Assembly: GCA_964473465.1 (NCBI GenBank)
Contig: CAYYPE010000001.1
Span: 372,001 to 436,000 of the forward strand
From: CALHRB01 sp964473465
GTDB lineage: Bacteria > Bacteroidota > Ignavibacteria > Kapaibacteriales > UBA2268
Length of the DNA stretch: 64,000 nucleotides
Reading direction: 5' to 3'
The position numbers and the translations under genes are program-made. Below the pieces are notes generated by a model. The model did not search any database and was not told the DNA's origin. It saw only the letters and a program-made list of their open reading frames with translations. The first letter of the stretch is position 1; each line of letters begins with the position of its first letter. This document shows, one piece after another, positions 27,517 through 36,853 of this stretch.

Positions 27517-29709
27517 TTAAAATGAGATTAATGTATTCAAATCAGAAAAAATCTTGTCTTCATTTGGCAAAACATCATTTTCGTAAACAGGATGATAAGG
27601 AATATGGCAATCCTTAGCAGTCTGTCTCATAATTGGTGCATCAAGATAATGGAAAGCTTCCCGGGCAATTGTAGCAGCAATCTCGGCACCAAAACCTGTT
27701 GTCATTGTATCTTCGTGGACTATTAGAACTCTTCCGGTTTTTTTAACAGAATTTAAGACTAATTCTTTGTCCCAAGGAATGATTGTTCTCAAATCAATGA
27801 TTTCTACAGAAATATCAGAATTGCGTTCTAATCTTTTGACAGCATTGAGTGAATCCTTGACGCCCATGCCGTAAGTTACAATAGTTGCATTTTCGCCGCT
27901 TTTAACAATTTTACCTTTGCCGAATGGTAGAAGGTAATTATCGTCAGGTTCTACTGTTGTTGAAAATGGAAGACGGTATAATCCTTTATGTTCGCAGAAT
28001 ATGACTGGGTCCTGAAGTCTGCAGGCTGTTTTTAATAATCCTTTAGCATCGGCAGCTGTGCTTGGATAAGCAATAAACAAACCGGGGATATGAGAAAAAA
28101 TTGATTCAATATTTTGTGAATGGTATAATCCTCCGTGAATATAGCCACCAACAGCAACACGAACAACCGCGGGACAGGAAAAACCATTATTCGAGCGGTA
28201 ACGTAATGTTGCTAATTCATTCTTGAGCTGCATGAAAGCAGGCCAGATGTAATCACCGAATTGAATTTCGACGACAGGTTTAAAGCCACGAACAGCAAGA
28301 CCAACTGCGACTCCGATAATAGAGGCTTCGGCGAGTGGAGAGTTGAAAACTCTTTCTGTTCCAAAAGCGTTGGATAAACCTCGTGTTGCAGTAAAGACTC
28401 CGCCTTTGGGATCGGCAATGTCTTCTCCAAATATCAGCATTTTTGGATTATATTTCATTTCTTCGTGGAGAGCATGATTAATCGCATCAACAAAAACAAC
28501 CTTGTTCCCTTTGGTAGGTTCTGATGAGGTATAATTCAAGTTTCTGGTTTCCTCGGGGGCAAAGATATGTTTCAAAGAGTCTTCGGCGACTGGATCGGGT
28601 CTTGATTCAGCCCAATCGGCGGACTCATCAATTTCCCTAACGACATCTTCCCAAAGTCCATTGATTTCATCGGAGGTAGCGATTTCGTTTTCGACTAAAT
28701 AATTACTTAATATTTTTATACAATCACGTTCTTGTTTTGCTTTTTCGAGTTCATCAGCAGGGCGGTATTTTTTTTGGTCATCGCTCGAGGAGTGGGGAAG
28801 CAATCTTTCGACCATTGAATGAAGGAGAACGGGACCTTTTCCAGCTCTGAGATATTCAACAGCATCTCTTGCCGCAGCAAGTGATTTGAAAAAGTCAGTT
28901 CCATCGAAAGTCTTCATCATTAAATTCTGATAGCAACAGAATGAATGACCTACAGTGCCTCCCATTGATTGTGATTCACGAGGAACAGAAATAGCATAGC
29001 CATTATCCTGAATATGAAAAAGGACAGGAAGTTTTTCTCTTGAAGCCCAGTTGACTGCTTCATAGAATTCTCCCTGACTGGTTGTTCCTTCGCCGGAAGA
29101 GACATAGGTTATCTCGTCAAGGCCATCTTTCTTTGAGGCGAGGGCTGTGCCAACAGCATTCAAAAACTGTGTTCCGGTTGGAGATGATTGAGTTGGAAGA
29201 TTCAATCTCGGGCTTCCGTAATGGCCGGGCATCTGACGTCCACCTGAGGAAGGGCATTCAGCTTTAGCAAAAGCAAGGAGAAAATATTCTTTGCTTGTCA
29301 TACCCATCGAGTAGGAGAAAGCATTATCGCGATAATATGTCCAACCCCAATCCTTCCCGGGTTGCAAAGAAAGAGCTATAGCGGTTTGCACTGCTTCGTG
29401 ACCACTCCCTCCAATATGGAAGAATGATTTACCTTGTTTGACTAACATAAGGTGTTTTTCATCTGACCTTCTGGCTGTCATCATCAATCGAAGTGCTTTC
29501 ATAATAAATTCTTTGTTCAAACCAAGAACTTCGTGCGGTTTTCCCTTCTTATTTAGTTTTACGGGTTGGACAGAGCAAGCAGGACCACGACCGTGGACAC
29601 ATTGATTGGAATCTAATGATTCCTCAATTGATTGCAGAATAATGTTATTATCAATTTCTATATAAGAATCTTTTCCTTCTTTGCTGGTATTTTTCTTTGT
29701 GGACGCCAT
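27517..29709 (-). CDS. 2-oxoacid dehydrogenase E1, fused alpha and beta subunits
   Basis: 730 residues; thiamine-diphosphate-dependent decarboxylation of a 2-oxoacid, passing the acyl group to an E2 lipoyl protein. The alpha half (about 60-390) has the ThDP motif GEG (206-208) to N236 with the following GYAIS. The beta half (about 405-728) has the transketolase-type GEDIADPKGGVF and a C-terminal domain with IDLRTIIPWD and HEDTMTTGFGAEI. Alpha-beta fusion is common for the branched-chain/pyruvate E1 of this phylum; branched-chain 2-oxoacids are the likely substrate but this is not shown. No E2 or E3 gene is adjacent. Confidence 0.93.
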   Translation of the reverse strand: MASTKKNTSKEGKDSYIEIDNNIILQSIEESLDSNQCVHGRGPACSVQPVKLNKKGKPHEVLGLNKEFIMKALRLMMTARRSDEKHLMLVKQGKSFFHIGGSGHEAVQTAIALSLQPGKDWGWTYYRDNAFSYSMGMTSKEYFLLAFAKAECPSSGGRQMPGHYGSPRLNLPTQSSPTGTQFLNAVGTALASKKDGLDEITYVSSGEGTTSQGEFYEAVNWASREKLPVLFHIQDNGYAISVPRESQSMGGTVGHSFCCYQNLMMKTFDGTDFFKSLAAARDAVEYLRAGKGPVLLHSMVERLLPHSSSDDQKKYRPADELEKAKQERDCIKILSNYLVENEIATSDEINGLWEDVVREIDESADWAESRPDPVAEDSLKHIFAPEETRNLNYTSSEPTKGNKVVFVDAINHALHEEMKYNPKMLIFGEDIADPKGGVFTATRGLSNAFGTERVFNSPLAEASIIGVAVGLAVRGFKPVVEIQFGDYIWPAFMQLKNELATLRYRSNNGFSCPAVVRVAVGGYIHGGLYHSQNIESIFSHIPGLFIAYPSTAADAKGLLKTACRLQDPVIFCEHKGLYRLPFSTTVEPDDNYLLPFGKGKIVKSGENATIVTYGMGVKDSLNAVKRLERNSDISVEIIDLRTIIPWDKELVLNSVKKTGRVLIVHEDTMTTGFGAEIAATIAREAFHYLDAPIMRQTAKDCHIPYHPVYENDVLPNEDKIFSDLNTLISF

Positions 29710-29815
29710 AATTCTCCAAATATGTTACTAAAAGAAATAAAATTAGTTATTGTTCTTAATATTAAATCTGATTTTGGTAATTTTCAGATTGAAAGAACAG
29801 ATTTTTTTAACATTC

Positions 29816-29823
29816 TAATTTTG
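29816..29823 (+). promoter_or_regulatory. Candidate -7 element TAATTTTG before holB
   Basis: An exact copy of the octamer at the rplU and tRNA promoters. It would give a transcript start near 29830 and a leader of about 45 bases. No TTTG is seen about 20 bases upstream. Confidence 0.45.
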
Positions 29824-29875
29824 AAAAAATTTTAGAAATGTTATAGCAATATTTAAACGAAATTAATATAAATTT

Positions 29876-31018
29876 ATGGCATGGAAAAATATAATCGGAC
29901 AACAAAGAGTAAAAAAAATTCTTCAAAAGGCATTTATTGAAAATCGAATCTCCCACAGCTATTGTTTTTGGGGTGATGAAGGAATTGGTAAGGAGGCAGT
30001 TGCTATAGAATTTGCAAAGCTTCTGAATTGTAAAAATCCGATATTCAATCAAAATTCAGCCGAAGCTTGTGATGAGTGTTCCAGTTGCCAGAAAGCGAAT
30101 ATTTTACAACATCCGAATATCGATTTTATATTTTCTTTACCAACAGGAAAATCAATTGAAAATCTGAATAATCCTGAGGGAAAAGATGATGAAGAGTTGA
30201 TAGAAAACATCAGAAATGAGATGAAACTCAAGGCTCAAGATCTATATCATAAAGTTTCTTTGCCAAATGCAAATCAAATCAGAATAAACTCAATAAGAGA
30301 ACTGAAAAAAAAATTATCTTTATCACAAATTCAGTCAGGGCGAAGATGTATAATTGTTTTTGATGCTGATGAAATGACAACTGAAGCGTCAAATGCTTTC
30401 CTGAAATCTCTTGAAGAGCCAAATCCAGATATTACATTTATATTAGTAAGCTCCCGAAGACAGGCTATGCTAAGCACAATACTATCAAGGTGTCAGAAAT
30501 TGAAATTCGATCCTATTTCCGATAATGATATGATCGAAACATTATGTTCCAGATATAATCAAAATTTAGAAGAAGCACGTTTGATTACTCAGTTTGCAAG
30601 GGGGTCTCTGACTCAGGCAATAGACTATCTTGATTCAGGTATGAAAGCAATGCGGGAGAGCGTTGTGAAAGTGCTTCGTTTAGCTTTGAAAAAGAGGAAT
30701 TTCAGGAATGAACTTTATGAACATATAGAGTCTTTAATAAAAGCTAATGATAAACACTCCATTGAAATATTTATATATTTAATAATTCTGTGGTTCAGGG
30801 ATGCTTTTACTACTTTTCAAACAAGAAGCACAAAGAATGTTATTAATTTAGATCAGATTGAAACTGTTAACAGCTTTGCACAAAATTTTGGGGCGAAAAA
30901 TATTGTAGAATGTATCGAAGTAGCGGAAAAACATTTTTCCCAGATCAGGAAAAATGTTCAACCGCAACTTATTATAATGTCATTATTGCTAAGAATTAGA
31001 AAAATTCTTCTTGATTAG
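29876..31018 (+). CDS. holB: DNA polymerase III delta' subunit (clamp loader)
   Basis: 380 residues. An AAA+ clamp-loader subunit, and the non-hydrolysing type: the P-loop region is GDEGIGKE, with K39 kept but Glu in place of the Ser/Thr that binds magnesium. A four-cysteine zinc module (C52, C65, C68, C71) follows. The VFDADEMTTEASNAFLKSLEEP region (read in two parts) and the SRCQKLKF arginine-finger motif are typical. The C-terminal collar helices end near 375. It converges on gcvT with five bases between. Divergent from the E1 gene. Confidence 0.9.
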   Translation: MAWKNIIGQQRVKKILQKAFIENRISHSYCFWGDEGIGKEAVAIEFAKLLNCKNPIFNQNSAEACDECSSCQKANILQHPNIDFIFSLPTGKSIENLNNPEGKDDEELIENIRNEMKLKAQDLYHKVSLPNANQIRINSIRELKKKLSLSQIQSGRRCIIVFDADEMTTEASNAFLKSLEEPNPDITFILVSSRRQAMLSTILSRCQKLKFDPISDNDMIETLCSRYNQNLEEARLITQFARGSLTQAIDYLDSGMKAMRESVVKVLRLALKKRNFRNELYEHIESLIKANDKHSIEIFIYLIILWFRDAFTTFQTRSTKNVINLDQIETVNSFAQNFGAKNIVECIEVAEKHFSQIRKNVQPQLIIMSLLLRIRKILLD

Positions 31019-31023
31019 AATTA

Positions 31024-32112
31024 TTAAACAAATGGCAATTTTGTAACCACAGCAGGATAAAGTTTTCCCCGGGCTTCAACCTGAATTGAACTGCCCGGTT
31101 CAGAATATTCAATACTGACATAACCCATACCTATTGGTTTATCAAGCATCGGGGAAAGATTGCCGCTTGTTACCGAGCCTATTTCATTGTCATTATTGAA
31201 AATCTTATAGTGATGCCTTGGAATCACTCTTTCAGCATTGACAATAAATCCGACGAGTTTTCTTTTCAAACCCTCAGATTTCACTCTGGCAATTGCATCG
31301 CTACCGTTGAATGGACCTTTCTGAAGTTTGGTGATCCAGCCAAGTCCAGCTTCCAGAGGATTTGTTGTTTCATCAATGTCGTTTCCGTAAAGGCAGTAGC
31401 CTTTTTCTAAACGAAGAGTGTCCCTGCAGCCAAGTCCGACAGGTTCAATGCCATATTCTTCCCCTGCTTTATGAAGAGAATTCCAGACCTTTTCGGCTTC
31501 GGCGAAACCACCCCTGAAATAAAGTTCAAAACCAAGTTCACCTGTGTAACCCGTTCTGGAAATCATCATATCAATACCGGCGACCTTGCCATGAACAAAA
31601 TTATAATATTTTATCTCCATGAGATTGGTATCAGTTAGTTTTTGAATTGTGTCGAGAGATTTTGGACCCTGAACAGCAAGAAGATTAATGTTCTGACTTT
31701 CGTTTTTCAAATCAATATCAAAACCTTCTGAATTTTTTACGCACCACTGCCAGTCCTTTTCCTCGCAAGCACCATTAACAACGAGCATAAAGAAATCATC
31801 GCTGATTTTATAAACAAGCATGTCATCAACTATTCCTCCATCGGGCAGACACATAGCAGAATATTGAACACCTCCGGGGACTAATTTCGAGGCATCATTT
31901 ATGGATATTTTCTGGACATATGCAAGGGCATCTTTGCCTTTGATTTCAAATTCACCCATGTGTGAAACATCAAAAATTCCTACTGAATTTCTGACAACTT
32001 TATGCTCGTGAATAATTCCGTTTTTGTATTGAATAGGCATCTCAAAACCGGCAAATTCGACCATTTTGGCTCCGGCTTGTTTATGCAGTTCATTAAATAT
32101 TGTTTTTCTCAT
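31024..32112 (-). CDS. gcvT: Aminomethyltransferase, glycine cleavage T protein
   Basis: 362 residues, the family length. It transfers the aminomethyl carbon from the lipoyl-H protein to tetrahydrofolate, releasing ammonia. Family hallmarks: VGIFDVSHMGEFEIKGKDAL near 43-62, the folate-site MISRTGYTGELGFELYF segment, LGCRDTLRLEKGYCLYGND and a C-terminal barrel with LDKPIGMGYV. The gcvH and gcvP genes are not in the window. Confidence 0.96.
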   Translation of the reverse strand: MRKTIFNELHKQAGAKMVEFAGFEMPIQYKNGIIHEHKVVRNSVGIFDVSHMGEFEIKGKDALAYVQKISINDASKLVPGGVQYSAMCLPDGGIVDDMLVYKISDDFFMLVVNGACEEKDWQWCVKNSEGFDIDLKNESQNINLLAVQGPKSLDTIQKLTDTNLMEIKYYNFVHGKVAGIDMMISRTGYTGELGFELYFRGGFAEAEKVWNSLHKAGEEYGIEPVGLGCRDTLRLEKGYCLYGNDIDETTNPLEAGLGWITKLQKGPFNGSDAIARVKSEGLKRKLVGFIVNAERVIPRHHYKIFNNDNEIGSVTSGNLSPMLDKPIGMGYVSIEYSEPGSSIQVEARGKLYPAVVTKLPFV

Positions 32113-32143
32113 AGTTTAATATTTCAGTTATTGACAAAATAAA

Positions 32144-32650
32144 TTATTTAACCGTAATAAAAGGTTTCATTTTCTCAAATTTTTTTTCTCCAATACCTTT
32201 GACATTCATAATGTCTTCAGGTTTGTTAAATGGATTATTTTTCCGGTATTCGATAATTTTTTGGGCAGTAGCTTCACCTACACCGGGCAGTTTCATGAGT
32301 TCGGTTATAGAAGCAGTATTAATATTTATAAGGGATGTTGGAAGTTCCTTTTTCTGCCTTGTTGGATATGGATTTTCTTTGGGAACGATAGTGTCTCCCA
32401 GAGCCAGTTCAGGATCGGGAGTGCCAGATAAATCTGTTCCGACATAAGTTGATTTATTGACCTCAGCTATACTATCCAAAGCTTGATAAATCTGTATTCT
32501 TTTATTTTCATAGTCTGTATCATCCTGAGAAAAAAATTTAATACCGCTTCCAATAATTAATCCTCCAAGAATCAGGGTTACAAAATAAATTTCATTCTTG
32601 GTTACTCCAATTATGGATTGAATCTGATTTATTAAATGACCTTTTTTCAT
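32144..32650 (-). CDS. ComEA-like helix-hairpin-helix DNA-binding protein
   Basis: 168 residues. One N-terminal membrane helix (about 20-38) and a polar linker lead to a tandem helix-hairpin-helix domain at about 105-165: ININTASITELMKLPGVGEA and then VKGIGEKKFEKMKPF. This matches the ComEA family, which binds incoming DNA in the periplasm during natural transformation. Close relatives also serve other DNA-handling roles, so competence is inferred. It lies 31 bases upstream of gcvT on the same strand. Confidence 0.88.
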   Translation of the reverse strand: MKKGHLINQIQSIIGVTKNEIYFVTLILGGLIIGSGIKFFSQDDTDYENKRIQIYQALDSIAEVNKSTYVGTDLSGTPDPELALGDTIVPKENPYPTRQKKELPTSLININTASITELMKLPGVGEATAQKIIEYRKNNPFNKPEDIMNVKGIGEKKFEKMKPFITVK

Positions 32651-32823
32651 TTCACATAAATAAAAAAAATAAATTAATATAAGTATATGAAATTGACAAA
32701 AAAAATATGATAAATATAATTATTTAATTGTTAGAAGCTTAACACAATCTTAACTTGTTGAAAATTAGACATTTAAATTTTTTGTTTATTTTTGTTACTT
32801 TAAATCATGTTAAATTAATTTTA

Positions 32824-33882
32824 ATGGATAAAAAGCATTTTCACAGCCTCGAGAAAATATTCAAAGAATCTCCGACAGTAAATTTAAGCAAAGAAGATAA
32901 AATCGTAATATTTAGTGACATTCATATTGGAAATGGTGGTAGAAACGATGATTTCCTTCAAAATTCTGATATTTTTGAAACAATATTATTAGAAAATTAT
33001 TTAGAAAAGAATTATACTTTAATTCTAAATGGTGATATTGAGGAACTTTATAAATTCAGTTTCAAAAATATATTTAACCGTTGGAAAAAAATTTACGAAA
33101 TCTTCGAAAAATTTAAAAATAATGGGAAATTATTTAAAATTGTTGGTAATCATGACTATAAAATCTATTATTCAAGATCACATCCAGTTAATAAACAACT
33201 TCACAGGGCAATAAAACTAAATTACGACGGAAACCTGATTTTCATTTTTCATGGTCATCAAACAGCGGGGTGGTTCGAGCAATATAGCACCTTTATCAGT
33301 TATTTGTTAAAATATTTGGCTGTTCCTTTGGGGATGAAAAATGGAACAATTCCACTCGATAGTGAAAAAAAATTCAAGACTGAAATCAGGTCTTATGTGT
33401 TCTCAAAAGCAAAAAAGATTATAAGCATCCTCGGACACACACATAGACCATTATTCGAATCCTTGTCCAAAAAAGATGATTTGACTATCAAGATTGAAAG
33501 ATTAATAAGGAAATATCCAAAAGCAGATAATCCAAAGAAACGTAAAATCGAAAAACTAATAAAAAAATATAAACTGGAACTTGAGAATATCAATGAAAAA
33601 GACAACCGATTCTTCCTCAGAAGCGGGCTATATGATGAAAAAATTCTTGTTCCCTGCCTTTTTAATTCTGGAAGTGTTATAGGTAAAAGGGGGTCAACAG
33701 CAATAGAGATAAAGGATGGAAAAATTTCGCTTGTATATTGGTTTGATGTAAAGAGAAGTCAGAGATATCTGGATTATAAGGGTGTAAAGGTGAAACAATT
33801 AAAGGAAACCGATTACTTCAAAGCAACTCTGAAAGAGCAAAGTCTTGATTATATATTTACAAGAATAAATCTACTTGCTTGA
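32824..33882 (+). CDS. Calcineurin-like metallophosphoesterase
   Basis: 352 residues from the ATG at 32824. A TTG start at 32755 would add a 23-residue hydrophobic leader with no convincing ribosome site. The metal-binding motifs are all present in order: SDIHIG (D32, H34), LNGDIEE, GNHDYK, FHGHQT and GHTHRP. An insertion of charged residues (about 225-265) lies between the last histidine motif and a C-terminal beta part. The closest functional types are UDP-diacylglucosamine pyrophosphatase-like or general phosphoesterases; the substrate is not clear. Confidence 0.88.
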   Translation: MDKKHFHSLEKIFKESPTVNLSKEDKIVIFSDIHIGNGGRNDDFLQNSDIFETILLENYLEKNYTLILNGDIEELYKFSFKNIFNRWKKIYEIFEKFKNNGKLFKIVGNHDYKIYYSRSHPVNKQLHRAIKLNYDGNLIFIFHGHQTAGWFEQYSTFISYLLKYLAVPLGMKNGTIPLDSEKKFKTEIRSYVFSKAKKIISILGHTHRPLFESLSKKDDLTIKIERLIRKYPKADNPKKRKIEKLIKKYKLELENINEKDNRFFLRSGLYDEKILVPCLFNSGSVIGKRGSTAIEIKDGKISLVYWFDVKRSQRYLDYKGVKVKQLKETDYFKATLKEQSLDYIFTRINLLA

Positions 33883-33900
33883 GTTAATAATCAATAATAA

Positions 33901-33943
33901 ATCGAGCTTGCTAAGCAGTAATGCTCCAAATAGCAAGCCCGAT
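33901..33943. terminator. Hairpin between convergent genes
   Basis: ATCGAGCTTGCTA (33901-33913) pairs with 33931-33943 with a single mismatch. The 17-base loop holds a nested AGCA-GTAA-TGCT hairpin. It lies between the phosphoesterase stop and the convergent barrel gene and could end both transcripts. T runs are short. Confidence 0.65.
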
Positions 33944-33967
33944 TATAATTTTCAAAATTTCCTGCTC

Positions 33968-34549
33968 TTATCTCAAGAGAATTGATAATCCAATTAATAT
34001 TGAAATGATATTATGCTTATAAGACGAAGTAAAATTACCTTCACTGTCTGATTTGTTGAATGATCTATAGTTTAGTTCCGCTCTTATTATTCCTGAATTA
34101 CCAATCATGGTTTTAATTCCAGCTCCAATGTTGAGAACTCCAATATCAAATTTATCAGAATTTCTGAAAAGCATAGATGGGATGTTGTTGCTCATTCCAT
34201 TTGATAAGCCATAACCTAGAATCGCATAAGGAAAAAGGAAAAATCCGGGAATTTTCAGAGTGTATGATAAATTCAAAAGTAACAGAAATGTAGGTTTCGA
34301 TTTTTCAATAGCATATAGTGTGAAATGTGGTTCAAGCGAGAAAGCATCAATTAGATAATAAGAATAGAGCATCGATAGCATAAAAAAATTATAAGAAGAA
34401 CTGCTGGAAAAATTTCCAGATGAGCTTTCATACGTTGTTGAACCAAGCCCAAGAGATCCGCCGAGCTCCGATTGTCCAGCTTCGAACTGAGAAAAAACAG
34501 TGGCAGTGAGCAGAAAGGAAAGAGTAAGAACTAAAAAAAACTTTTTCAT
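33968..34549 (-). CDS. Outer-membrane beta-barrel-like protein
   Basis: 193 residues. A clean signal peptide (hydrophobic 5-17, FSQFEAG cleavage region) is followed by a Gly/Ser-rich N-terminus and about eight alternating strands with Tyr and Phe (SYNFFMLSMLYSYYLI, PYAILGYGL, IRAELNYRSF). The ending is KHNIISILIGLSILLR. Size and pattern fit a small OmpX/OmpW-like barrel. AAGGAG lies 5 bases before the ATG. It stands apart from L27 by a strong terminator. Function unknown. Confidence 0.78.
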   Translation of the reverse strand: MKKFFLVLTLSFLLTATVFSQFEAGQSELGGSLGLGSTTYESSSGNFSSSSSYNFFMLSMLYSYYLIDAFSLEPHFTLYAIEKSKPTFLLLLNLSYTLKIPGFFLFPYAILGYGLSNGMSNNIPSMLFRNSDKFDIGVLNIGAGIKTMIGNSGIIRAELNYRSFNKSDSEGNFTSSYKHNIISILIGLSILLR

Positions 34550-34626
34550 AAGAACTCCTTAATTTGTGGAAATGACTAACTAAATTAATCAAAAAAATTT
34601 AAAATATTAATATTTTGTTAATAAAT

Positions 34627-34660
34627 AAAAAAAAAGCTGTCGGTTATTGTCCGACAGCTT
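34627..34660 (-). terminator. Terminator of the rplU-rpmA operon
   Basis: On the minus strand a perfect 10-bp stem, AAGCTGTCGG with its complement (34651-34660 and 34634-34643), closes a 7-base loop. It runs into T residues (A run 34627-34635 on the plus strand). It sits 26 bases past the rpmA stop. Confidence 0.9.
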
Positions 34661-34685
34661 CGAAAAAATAATTTCAGGAGAAAAA

Positions 34686-34943
34686 TTAATTCAAAGGATA
34701 GACAGATACTTTTAATCTTGTTTTGTCTTTTCGTTCAAACTTGACTTGACCGTCAATAAGAGAGAAAATTGTGTAATCTTTTCCTAATCCGACATTTTTG
34801 CCGGGGTGGAATTTTGTACCGCATTGGCGAATGATAATATTTCCGGCTGTAACAAGCTCGCCACCGAATTTTTTTACACCACGGCGTTGACCATGGGAAT
34901 CTCGGCCATTTTTAGTAGAGCCACCACCTTTTTTATGTGCCAT
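34686..34943 (-). CDS. rpmA: 50S ribosomal protein L27
   Basis: 85 residues, beginning MAHKKGGGSTKNGRDSHGQR, the L27 N-terminus that reaches the peptidyl-transferase centre. No extra N-terminal extension requiring cleavage, unlike Firmicutes L27. GNIIIRQCGTKFHPG is the core signature. AAGGAG lies 7 bases before the ATG. Partner of L21, twelve bases upstream. Confidence 0.98.
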   Translation of the reverse strand: MAHKKGGGSTKNGRDSHGQRRGVKKFGGELVTAGNIIIRQCGTKFHPGKNVGLGKDYTIFSLIDGQVKFERKDKTRLKVSVYPLN

Positions 34944-34954
34944 AGTAAAACTCC

Positions 34955-35266
34955 TTAATCAATATTTATATTATTAATTTCAATTTTGGTAAATTTTTGT
35001 CTGTGACCGTTCAGCTTACGGTAACCTTTGCGTCTTTTTTTCTTGAAGACGATAAGCTTTTGCCCTTTTCCATGAGCCAATATCTTAGCTTCAACAGAAC
35101 CATTAAGATATGGTTGTCCAACCTTTAAGTCGGTATTGTCATTGAATAGCAAGATATTTGAAAAAGTTACAGTATCGCCTGGTTCACCCTTAAGAAGTGG
35201 AACTGTAACAATATCTTTGGGTTGAACCTCGAATTGCAAGCCGGCTATTTCTACAACTGCATACAT
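34955..35266 (-). CDS. rplU: 50S ribosomal protein L21
   Basis: 103 residues. The start MYAVVEIAGLQFEVQ and the RNA-binding KKRRKGYRKLNGHRQ segment identify L21. It begins the rplU-rpmA operon; its promoter (TTTG-N19-TAATTTTG) is visible at 35309-35339. Confidence 0.98.
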   Translation of the reverse strand: MYAVVEIAGLQFEVQPKDIVTVPLLKGEPGDTVTFSNILLFNDNTDLKVGQPYLNGSVEAKILAHGKGQKLIVFKKKRRKGYRKLNGHRQKFTKIEINNINID

Positions 35267-35308
35267 CTAAAAAACCTAAAATAATTATTATTCAAAAATT
35301 AAGAACTA

Positions 35309-35339
35309 CAAAATTAATCAATATTTTAATTTTAACAAA
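35309..35339 (-). promoter_or_regulatory. Bacteroidetes-type promoter of rplU-rpmA
   Basis: On the minus strand TTTG (35339-35336), 19 bases, then TAATTTTG (35316-35309). This is a full match to the -33 TTTG / -7 TAnnTTTG consensus. Transcript start expected near 35302, about 36 bases before the L21 ATG. It lies just beyond the coaBC stop. Confidence 0.72.
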
Positions 35340-35343
35340 AAAT

Positions 35344-36783
35344 TTATTGATTATTACCAATCAATTCGATAATATTTTTAAAAATTTCGATACTACACAT
35401 TTTTTTGGGTAATTTTTGATAGCTTATTTCTTTGCCGTCACGCCTGAGAATTGTAATAGTATTATCATCGCTTCCGAAGCCACTTTCAGGAACGTTAGCA
35501 GAATTAACTACCATCATATCGCAATTCTTTTCTTTCATTTTTATCCAGCCGTTCTGAATTTCATTTTCGCTTTCGAGAGCGAAACCAACAAGAAATTGAC
35601 GATTATTCTTGTTCTTTCCGATTTCTGCAAGTATATCCTTGGTTGATTGAAGTTCAAGTATTAATTTATCGCCTGTGATTTTTTTCTTGATTTTGCCTTC
35701 TGCTTTTTCTGAGGGTGAATAATCAGCTACAGCGGCAGCCATAATGATAATATCATATTCACTGAAATTAGTAATTATTTTATCATACATCTCTTGTGCC
35801 GTGTTTACTTTAATCAGGCTTACATTTTCAGGTTGAGGAATACTCACAGGTCCGGAAATAAGCAGGACATCAGCCCCCAAATTTTTTGCTTCTTCGGCTA
35901 AAGAATAGCCCATTTTCCCTGAAGAAAAATTGCTTATAAAACGGACATCGTCAATTTTTTCAATTGTTGGACCAGCTGAAATAAGAACTTTTTTACCAGC
36001 AAAAGCATTATAGTTTTCATCTCCTGAGAATGCTCTTTTGAGTCTTGTAAATTCAAGTTCGGCATTCCATTTATCTTTCTCAACTGAGTCGGCGATTGAA
36101 GGAATACTTTTTTCAAGAGCTTCCTTAAGTTTTTGTTCGTAATTAATATTTATATGTTCATGAGTGTCTGAACTTTCTGTAAATTCTGTATTCATATAAG
36201 ATTTTTCTTCGAATTTATATGTTCCAGATAAAACTTCAATGATTTGCTGCAGAAGTATATTTGGTTCGGGAAGTCTGCCAATGCCCACAAGACCACTAGA
36301 AAGCTCACCTTCAACGGGTGGAATGATTATTACTCCATCATTATTTAAAATGTTTAAATTCCTTTGAGTAGCGGGATTAACGAACATTGTTGAATCCATT
36401 GCAGGGGCAACAATAAGCGGGACATTTCGAGGTAGAGCCGTTGCGATTGTTGTCAGGGAATTATCACAAAGCCCTGAAGCGAGTTTACTCAAAGAAGAAG
36501 CGGAGCAAGGGGCGATTATCATTAAATCACATTCGTGAGCAAGATGAATATGCCAGGCTCCTCCTTTCTGGGCATTTAAATCGAACATTTCACAAATCAC
36601 GGGATTTCTGGAAAGATTAGCCAGTGTAATTGGAGTAACAAATTCTTTTGCCGATGGAGTCAATACAACGTTAACTATAGCTTCGTGCCTAACTAAATCC
36701 CGGATTAGAAATGGAATTTTATAGGCTGCGATTGAACCCGTAATTCCAACAATTATCCTTTTATTTTTCAGTATATTTGCCAT
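35344..36783 (-). CDS. coaBC: Bifunctional CoaBC (phosphopantothenoylcysteine decarboxylase/synthetase)
   Basis: 479 residues from the ATG at 36783 (the longer frame would begin at a TTG). Catalyses two coenzyme A steps: CTP-dependent joining of phosphopantothenate and cysteine, then FMN-dependent decarboxylation. The CoaC half shows GITGSIAAYK, the histidine strand HIHLAHECD, and APAMDSTMF where many enzymes have PxMNxxMW; Asp at this place is common in this phylum. A linker of about 80 charged residues (about 190-270), longer than usual, joins the CoaB half, which has ISAGPTIEKIDDVRFISN and AAVADYSPSEKAEGKIKKK. Confidence 0.95.
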   Translation of the reverse strand: MANILKNKRIIVGITGSIAAYKIPFLIRDLVRHEAIVNVVLTPSAKEFVTPITLANLSRNPVICEMFDLNAQKGGAWHIHLAHECDLMIIAPCSASSLSKLASGLCDNSLTTIATALPRNVPLIVAPAMDSTMFVNPATQRNLNILNNDGVIIIPPVEGELSSGLVGIGRLPEPNILLQQIIEVLSGTYKFEEKSYMNTEFTESSDTHEHININYEQKLKEALEKSIPSIADSVEKDKWNAELEFTRLKRAFSGDENYNAFAGKKVLISAGPTIEKIDDVRFISNFSSGKMGYSLAEEAKNLGADVLLISGPVSIPQPENVSLIKVNTAQEMYDKIITNFSEYDIIIMAAAVADYSPSEKAEGKIKKKITGDKLILELQSTKDILAEIGKNKNNRQFLVGFALESENEIQNGWIKMKEKNCDMMVVNSANVPESGFGSDDNTITILRRDGKEISYQKLPKKMCSIEIFKNIIELIGNNQ

Positions 36784-36853
36784 ATCGAAGAATATATTTT
36801 TCAATAATTCGATTTAAATAATACAAATTAAGTAATAAATTATTTTAACGGAA

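Noticed and set aside
32755..32823. TTG start giving the phosphoesterase a hydrophobic N-terminal leader
   Set aside because: No ribosome site is seen, and the family core begins soon after the ATG at 32824.
35344..36783. PAMDSTMF in CoaBC as a missing active-site Asn
   Set aside because: Asp at this position is common in CoaBC of this phylum, so it is not evidence of inactivation.
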